Origin: Clostridioides sp.
GTDB taxonomy: Bacteria; Bacillota; Clostridia; Peptostreptococcales; Peptostreptococcaceae
Assembly: GCA_031272305.1 (NCBI GenBank)
Contig: JAISUA010000104.1
Span: 1 to 17,625 of the forward strand
DNA length: 17,625 nucleotides
Direction of reading: 5' to 3'
Made by a program: the position numbers and the translations under genes. The notes below the pieces were generated by a model. That model was not told the origin of the DNA, ran no database searches, and saw only the letters and a list, made by a program, of their open reading frames with translations. Below, one piece after another: positions 13,496-17,625 of this stretch (the first letter of the stretch is position 1; each line of letters starts with the position of its first letter).

Positions 13496-14854
13496 TTGAA
13501 AAAATTAACGACCTTATTTGTAACAGTAGCTATGATATTTTCTCAAGTTCCTTTTTTATTTGCATTAGAAGGCGAAAATGAATCGCAGACCAATACAGTG
13601 CAAGTACAAACAAAAGATGAAGATAAACTGAAAAAAGAAGAAAATAAAACTGATACTGACGAACAAAAAACAAAACAAGGTGATACAAAAACTAATGACA
13701 GTACAAATGCGGATGAAAATAAGTCAAAAGTTGAAGAAAAATCAGATTCAGATTCAAAAGATACTAAGAGTCAAGACTTTTTGCTTGATAGTTTGACAGC
13801 TAAGTCAGCGATATTGATTGATGCAGGAACAGGGAAAGTTTTGCTAGAAAAAAATAGCAATGATCAATTGCCTCCTGCAAGCGTTACAAAAGTTATGACT
13901 ATGCTTTTGATATGTGATGCTATCGAAAGTGGAAAAATAAGTCTTGATGATGATGTACAAATAAGCGAGAATGCCTCAGGAATGGGAGGAAGTCAGATTT
14001 TCTTGGAAACAGGAGAAACTCAAAAACTAGATACATTACTAAAAAGTATAGCAGTAGCATCTGCGAATGATGCTTGTGCTGCAGTAGCAGAGCACATAGC
14101 AGGAAGTATCGATGGATTTGTAAAACTCATGAATGACAAGGCGAAAGAGCTAAAACTTAAAAATACAAATTTCGTAAATACAAATGGACTTCCAGTTGAA
14201 AATCATTACACGAGTGCAAATGATATAGCTGTGATGTCAAAAGAACTTTTTGAACATGATATGATACAAAAATATCTAAATATCTGGATGGATAAGGTTG
14301 TAGTTGGTAAAAAGAAAGCTGAAATAGGAATTTCTAATACAAATAAAATGTTGAAAAGCTATAATGGTTGTATAGGTGGAAAAACAGGATTTACACAAGA
14401 AGCAAAATATTGTATAACTGTAGCTGCCAAAAGAGATAATACTACGCTTATAGCGGTTATTATGGGTGCAGAAACATCTAAGATAAGAAATAAAGAAGCA
14501 GCGTCACTTTTGGATTATGGATTTGCAAATTATGAAAGTGTAAAAATAGCTTCAAAAGGGGCTAATGTTGGAAGTATTAATTTACAAAAAGCACAAAGTG
14601 ACAAAGTTGATCTAGTAATCAAAAATGACCTAGTAGCCTTAGTAAAAAAAGGTGGAAATAAAAATTTCAAGAAAACTATAAAAGTAAATCCTAACATAGA
14701 ACTTCCTATAAAAGCAGGATCTACACTTGGAAAAATTGAAATAAAGAATGAAAAAGGTGATTTAGTAGGAGAAGTAGATCTGATAATTAACAAAGATGTA
14801 AACAAAGCTGGCTTCGGAAAAATGTTAGAAAAACTTATAGAAAATTTGGTATAA
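13496..14854 (+). CDS. D-alanyl-D-alanine carboxypeptidase (low-molecular-weight penicillin-binding protein)
   Basis: 452 residues. Removes the terminal D-Ala from peptidoglycan stem peptides at the outer membrane face. A signal peptide (KKLTTLFVTVAMIFSQ, cleaved near FALEG) is followed by about 70 residues rich in Lys, Glu, Asp, Thr and Gln, and then the catalytic domain. The SxxK (SVTK, 129-132), SxN (SAN, 189-191) and KTG (296-298) motifs are all present, so it should be active and bind penicillin. A PBP5-type C-terminal beta domain and a terminal amphipathic helix (GFGKMLEKLIENLV) for membrane attachment follow. The charged N-terminal spacer is unusual for DacA/DacF-type enzymes, which normally have the catalytic domain right after the signal peptide. 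The TTG at 13496 is chosen because AGAGGTGG ends five bases before it; the upstream in-frame GTG lies inside the SD. Confidence 0.93.
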   Translation: MKKLTTLFVTVAMIFSQVPFLFALEGENESQTNTVQVQTKDEDKLKKEENKTDTDEQKTKQGDTKTNDSTNADENKSKVEEKSDSDSKDTKSQDFLLDSLTAKSAILIDAGTGKVLLEKNSNDQLPPASVTKVMTMLLICDAIESGKISLDDDVQISENASGMGGSQIFLETGETQKLDTLLKSIAVASANDACAAVAEHIAGSIDGFVKLMNDKAKELKLKNTNFVNTNGLPVENHYTSANDIAVMSKELFEHDMIQKYLNIWMDKVVVGKKKAEIGISNTNKMLKSYNGCIGGKTGFTQEAKYCITVAAKRDNTTLIAVIMGAETSKIRNKEAASLLDYGFANYESVKIASKGANVGSINLQKAQSDKVDLVIKNDLVALVKKGGNKNFKKTIKVNPNIELPIKAGSTLGKIEIKNEKGDLVGEVDLIINKDVNKAGFGKMLEKLIENLV

Positions 14855-14861
14855 AAATAAA

Positions 14862-14889
14862 TTGAATAGAACCACAACTGTGTTATAAT
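14862..14889 (+). promoter_or_regulatory. Promoter of the M50-scpA-scpB operon
   Basis: TTGAAT (14862-14867), 16-bp spacer, TATAAT (14884-14889) with an extended TGT just before it. It lies right after the carboxypeptidase stop, with the start near 14896. Confidence 0.7.
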
Positions 14890-14907
14890 AAGTATAGTTG
14901 GATTTGA

Positions 14908-14972
14908 TTAGGAGATGCTTTTAGTATCTCCTGATTTAATTATAAAAACAAAAAATGATGTGGTTTAGGAGA
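14908..14972 (+). promoter_or_regulatory. Leader with two mutually exclusive helices near the SD
   Basis: TTAGGAGA occurs twice, at 14908-14915 and at 14965-14972; the second copy is the SD of the M50 gene. Between them ATCTCCTGA (14926-14934) can pair with either. With the first copy it forms a hairpin (AGGAGAT/ATCTCCT, nine-base loop) that leaves the SD free; with the second copy it masks the SD. No known riboswitch class is recognised. Confidence 0.4.
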
Positions 14973-14979
14973 AAAGGAT

Positions 14980-15579
14980 ATGAATACAAATTTTAATATA
15001 GGGACAATGCTTGCAACAGGAATTGGACTTTGCATTGCAATATCAGTGCATGAATGTGGTCATGCTTTAGTAGCGTATATGTTTGGAGATGATACAGCAA
15101 AAAAGGAAGGAAGACTTAGTCTTAATCCTTTGAAACATATAGATCTAATAGGACTTATTTCGTTGTTAGTGTTTCATTTTGGATGGGCAAAACCAGTTCC
15201 AGTCAATCCTACAAAATTTAAAAATTATAAAATTTCAAATCTGCTTGTATCTCTTGCAGGTGTAGCTTTCAATATTATCACAGCGATTTTTTGTGTTATT
15301 ATCATAAAAAATGTTCAGATATACTCAGTTGGATTAGTAGCTACTATGACTGCTATGTACTGCATAGGGCTTGCTTCATTCAATTTGTTACCTATACCTC
15401 CTCTCGACGGTTGGAATGTTATAGCTATATTTATACCATTTAAATACAGAAAATATATGTACAAATACGCACAACATGGATTTCTAATACTTATACTTCT
15501 GATGATAACAGGAACATATAGATATATAATGAATCCAATTTATAACACTATATATAATTTTATATTACTTTTTATGTAA
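14980..15579 (+). CDS. Site-2-protease-type M50 family membrane metalloprotease
   Basis: 199 residues, almost entirely hydrophobic, with about five or six membrane segments. The zinc motif HECGH (24-28) sits in the first core helix, and NLLPIPPLDG (135-144) supplies the third ligand, Asp143. The GWAKPVPVNPTKFKN stretch is typical of the small YwhC-like subgroup. These are intramembrane proteases; the natural substrate of this subgroup is not established. ATG 14980 has the SD AGGAG eight bases upstream. The stop is 19 bases before scpA, so it is almost certainly co-transcribed with scpA and scpB, an order common in Clostridia and Bacilli. Confidence 0.93.
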   Translation: MNTNFNIGTMLATGIGLCIAISVHECGHALVAYMFGDDTAKKEGRLSLNPLKHIDLIGLISLLVFHFGWAKPVPVNPTKFKNYKISNLLVSLAGVAFNIITAIFCVIIIKNVQIYSVGLVATMTAMYCIGLASFNLLPIPPLDGWNVIAIFIPFKYRKYMYKYAQHGFLILILLMITGTYRYIMNPIYNTIYNFILLFM

Positions 15580-15598
15580 CAAATAATGAGGTGAACAC

Positions 15599-16339
15599 AT
15601 GAATACAGAATACAGTATACAGATAAATTCATATGAAGGTCCACTCGACCTTCTTTGTGATTTGGTTTATAAGAAAAAAATAGAGATAAAAGATATTTCG
15701 ATTGTAGAAATAACAAATCAATATCTTGATTATATAAGTAAAATGCAAAAAATGGACTTAGATATTGCAAGTGAGTTTATTTCTATGGCGTCAAAACTTT
15801 TAGAAATAAAATCAAAATATTTACTTTATAGCAATAAAAAATTTGAAGAAGAACTTGAAGAAGATCCAAGTAAAGAATTGTTTAGACAATTAGAAGAATA
15901 CAAAAAATTCAAAGATATTGCTGAGGAAATAAGTAAGAATATTTGTTATGTCAGCGAAAGATTTTTTAGAAATGCTGAAGAAATATTTAGTAGTGAGGAA
16001 GTATGTTTTGATGAATTGAGCGTAGAAAACATGGAGAACATATATCAAATTCTTCAAAAAAATAAAAATGAAGAAACTGATATAGAGCTTGAAAATATTG
16101 ATAAAGGTATAGATATTATTTTAAATGAAAAGGTTATTTCAATTGAAGAAAAAGCCGATTATATAAGACAAATTCTTCTAAAAAGATCTAGTGTAGAGTT
16201 TTCGAATATAGTTAGAGGCTATGATAATAATGAGATAGTTGCAACATTTTTGTCACTGCTTGAGCTCATAAAACAAAAAGAGGTAATTGTAGAGCAGAAA
16301 AACTTTCTTACAGATATTCTTATAGAAACAGCTATATAG
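15599..16339 (+). CDS. scpA: Segregation and condensation protein A (kleisin)
   Basis: 246 residues, the normal length. ScpA is the kleisin that bridges the SMC heads and, with ScpB, forms the bacterial condensin that organises and segregates the chromosome. The N terminus is characteristic (INSYEGPLDLLCDLVYKKKIEI, then VEITNQYLDYI), followed by an acidic helical middle (FEEELEEDPSKELFRQLEEYKKFKDIA) and a C-terminal winged-helix segment (IVATFLSLLELIKQKEVIVEQ). ATG 15599 is preceded by GAGGTG. scpB follows 38 bases after the stop. Confidence 0.95.
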   Translation: MNTEYSIQINSYEGPLDLLCDLVYKKKIEIKDISIVEITNQYLDYISKMQKMDLDIASEFISMASKLLEIKSKYLLYSNKKFEEELEEDPSKELFRQLEEYKKFKDIAEEISKNICYVSERFFRNAEEIFSSEEVCFDELSVENMENIYQILQKNKNEETDIELENIDKGIDIILNEKVISIEEKADYIRQILLKRSSVEFSNIVRGYDNNEIVATFLSLLELIKQKEVIVEQKNFLTDILIETAI

Positions 16340-16377
16340 AAAATTTGGTTTATATAGAAATTGGAGGAGTAATAAAT

Positions 16378-16926
16378 TTGAGAAGAGAAGAAATAAAATA
16401 TATAATTGAAGCTGTGTTGTTTTCTTATGCAGAACCTATAACAGTTTCAGAATTAAATAAAATAATAAACGAAGAGTTATCACCTAAAGAGATAAAGTTG
16501 ATGTTGGATGCACTTATAAAAGAATACAATGAAAATGACAGAGGAATAAAAATAATTCAACTTGAAGACAAATATCAAATGTGTTCGAATGAAAAATATT
16601 TTGAATACATTGCAAAAATAATAGAGCCATCAGCTAAGAAATCACTCAGCCAAGCAACACTTGAAACAGTAACAATTATTGCGTACAAACAACCTATTAC
16701 AAAAGTTGAGATAGAAAGTATCAGAGGAGTTAAATGTGACAGAGCAATATCAACTTTGGTTGAATATGGACTTATAAAAGAAGCAGGAAGACTTGAGAGA
16801 ATAGGAAGACCAATTATTTACAAAACTACAGATGAATTATTGAAATTACTAAATATCAATTCACTTGATGAACTTCCTAGCATCGACCAAGAAAAACAAT
16901 TGGAGTTTTATGAAGAAACAGTATGA
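16378..16926 (+). CDS. scpB: Segregation and condensation protein B
   Basis: 182 residues. ScpB dimers bind the ScpA kleisin in the SMC complex. Two winged-helix domains are visible: the first from REEIKYIIEAVLFSYAEPIT, the second around SQATLETVTIIAYKQPITKVEIESIRGV with the conserved LIKEAGRLERIGRPIIYKTT. The TTG at 16378 is chosen because GGAGG (16363-16367) lies ten bases upstream and the protein then begins MRREEIKYIIEA, as in relatives; the in-frame ATG at 16345 would add 11 residues before the SD and is unlikely. The last gene before a strong terminator. Confidence 0.95.
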   Translation: MRREEIKYIIEAVLFSYAEPITVSELNKIINEELSPKEIKLMLDALIKEYNENDRGIKIIQLEDKYQMCSNEKYFEYIAKIIEPSAKKSLSQATLETVTIIAYKQPITKVEIESIRGVKCDRAISTLVEYGLIKEAGRLERIGRPIIYKTTDELLKLLNINSLDELPSIDQEKQLEFYEETV

Positions 16927-16933
16927 TTTTCAA

Positions 16934-17001
16934 GTAACTATTTTTTAAAAAAATTTAATACAGTAGGATTTTTTCGAGTAACTATTTTTTAAAAAATTTA
17001 A
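16934..17001 (+). repeat. Direct repeat just downstream of scpB
   Basis: AGTAACTATTTTTTAAAAAA followed by a TTTAAT stretch occurs at about 16934 and again at about 16976, differing by one A in the A-run. Each copy contains the A/T hairpin TTTTTT/AAAAAA. Origin unknown. Confidence 0.7.
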
Positions 17002-17035
17002 TGTTGAATTTTGAAATTATAATTAAGAGTTTTGG

Positions 17036-17089
17036 AATGGATTATTGTATGATTCGATTTTATATCGATATTGCAATAGTCCATTTTTT
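17036..17089 (+). terminator. Intrinsic terminator of the scpAB operon
   Basis: AATGGATTATTG (17036-17047) pairs with CAATAGTCCATT (17074-17085), 12 pairs with one G-U, and is followed by a T-run to 17089. The loop holds a second small stem, TCGAT/ATCGA. Confidence 0.75.
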
Positions 17090-17200
17090 ATGTACATTAT
17101 CTTAGAAATATTTAGTATAAAACTTCCATTCTTGTACGATAATACATATATGAAAATAATTAAAAACACGTCAGAAATAATAATGTTTCTACTTGGAATT

Positions 17201-17625
17201 ATGAAATTTATAAATATTTATATCTTGATATTCTTAGTGTTAATTTTTATATTATTAGTTGTAATTCTAAAACAACGAATAAAAATAATTATTTATGCTG
17301 AAATTCACGATAAAAATATGACTATAAAAGTAAATGTACGATATTTGTTTGATTTGATAAATGTGACGAAAGAATTATATTCTAACACGAGTAAGAAGAA
17401 AAAGAAGGAGGAAAAAAGTATTGCTAATAGTAGAGTTTTGCTTGAAGATATTTTAGATGCTTATGATTTGTTGAAAGATATAAATATTGAAGGTATGTAT
17501 TCAGAAATTATTTATGGAAATACTAATGTTAAGCTAACAACAGGTGTATATGTTTTAGTAAACGCAATTTATGGCTTTTTTGCAAATGTTTTAAATCCGA
17601 AAAATATGAACTTAAATATTTATAG
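17201..17625 (+). CDS. DUF2953-like membrane-anchored protein (3'-truncated)
   Basis: The frame is open to the right edge: 141 complete codons with no stop. One N-terminal membrane segment (INIYILIFLVLIFILLVVIL) is followed by KQRIKIIIYAEIHDKNMTIKVNVRYLFDL, a Lys-rich loop, a helix (LLEDILDAYDLLKDIN) and NVKLTTGVYVLVNAIYGFFANVL. The layout, a TM then a short beta region then a small-residue/Gly-rich second hydrophobic segment, and the position after scpB match the DUF2953 family of Firmicutes, but the sequence match I can judge by eye is modest. In-frame ATGs at 17150 and 17183 are alternative starts and none has a good SD; 17201 puts the membrane segment directly at the N terminus. It lies after the scpAB terminator, so it should have its own promoter, which I could not identify. 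Confidence 0.6.
   Translation, partial: MKFINIYILIFLVLIFILLVVILKQRIKIIIYAEIHDKNMTIKVNVRYLFDLINVTKELYSNTSKKKKKEEKSIANSRVLLEDILDAYDLLKDINIEGMYSEIIYGNTNVKLTTGVYVLVNAIYGFFANVLNPKNMNLNIY

Noticed and set aside
16345..16377. scpB start at ATG 16345
   Set aside because: There is no SD before it, and the good SD at 16363 would be inside the gene; TTG 16378 fits both spacing and homologue N termini.

Overview
The window is about 17.6 kb of very AT-rich DNA from a low-GC Gram-positive anaerobe. Several features point to Clostridia, most likely a Peptostreptococcaceae-like lineage: a CWB2 (cell-wall-binding repeat 2) surface protein, a T-box in front of alaS, and the order alaS - ireB - ruvX - DUF1292 - fur - rnj - D-Ala-D-Ala carboxypeptidase - M50 - scpA - scpB - DUF2953-like. 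The family assignment is inference from gene content; no rRNA or tRNA is present to test it.

Layout. Positions 1-1501 hold the 3' end of a large surface protein with three CWB2 repeats separated by Ser/Asn/Thr-rich linkers. Positions 1568-1888 hold a compact locus that I read as a type I toxin-antitoxin system: a 45-codon peptide gene whose Shine-Dalgarno (SD) sequence is locked in a hairpin, mRNA ends that are complementary to each other, and a convergent antisense RNA with its own promoter and intrinsic terminator. This is the most interesting item in the window. Positions 2014-5085 are alaS with a tRNA-Ala(UGC)-sensing T-box leader. Next come ireB (5408-5674), a 741-residue membrane protein with an alkaline-phosphatase-like extracytoplasmic domain of unknown function (5804-8029), ruvX (8272-8694) and a DUF1292 gene (8819-9124). 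A repeat-filled gap precedes a fur-family regulator (9722-10162) that has a palindromic operator at its own promoter. A YdjM-type membrane hydrolase lies on the minus strand (10241-10978). After another repeat-filled gap come the ribonuclease J gene (11635-13311), a penicillin-binding D-Ala-D-Ala carboxypeptidase (13496-14854), and an apparent operon of an M50-family membrane protein, scpA and scpB (14980-16926) that ends in a strong terminator. A DUF2953-like gene runs off the right edge.

How the genes fit together. Most are housekeeping: alanine charging, Holliday-junction/16S rRNA maturation (RuvX), RNA decay (RNase J), peptidoglycan trimming, and SMC-kleisin chromosome condensation (ScpAB). 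IreB is known in enterococci as a substrate of the PASTA kinase that controls cell-wall stress. Several intergenic gaps carry unrelated short tandem repeats (periods of about 15, 16, 32, 42 and 71 bp), which is unusual for such a conserved gene string. Three genes (rnj, the carboxypeptidase, scpB) appear to use TTG start codons, judged from the SD position.
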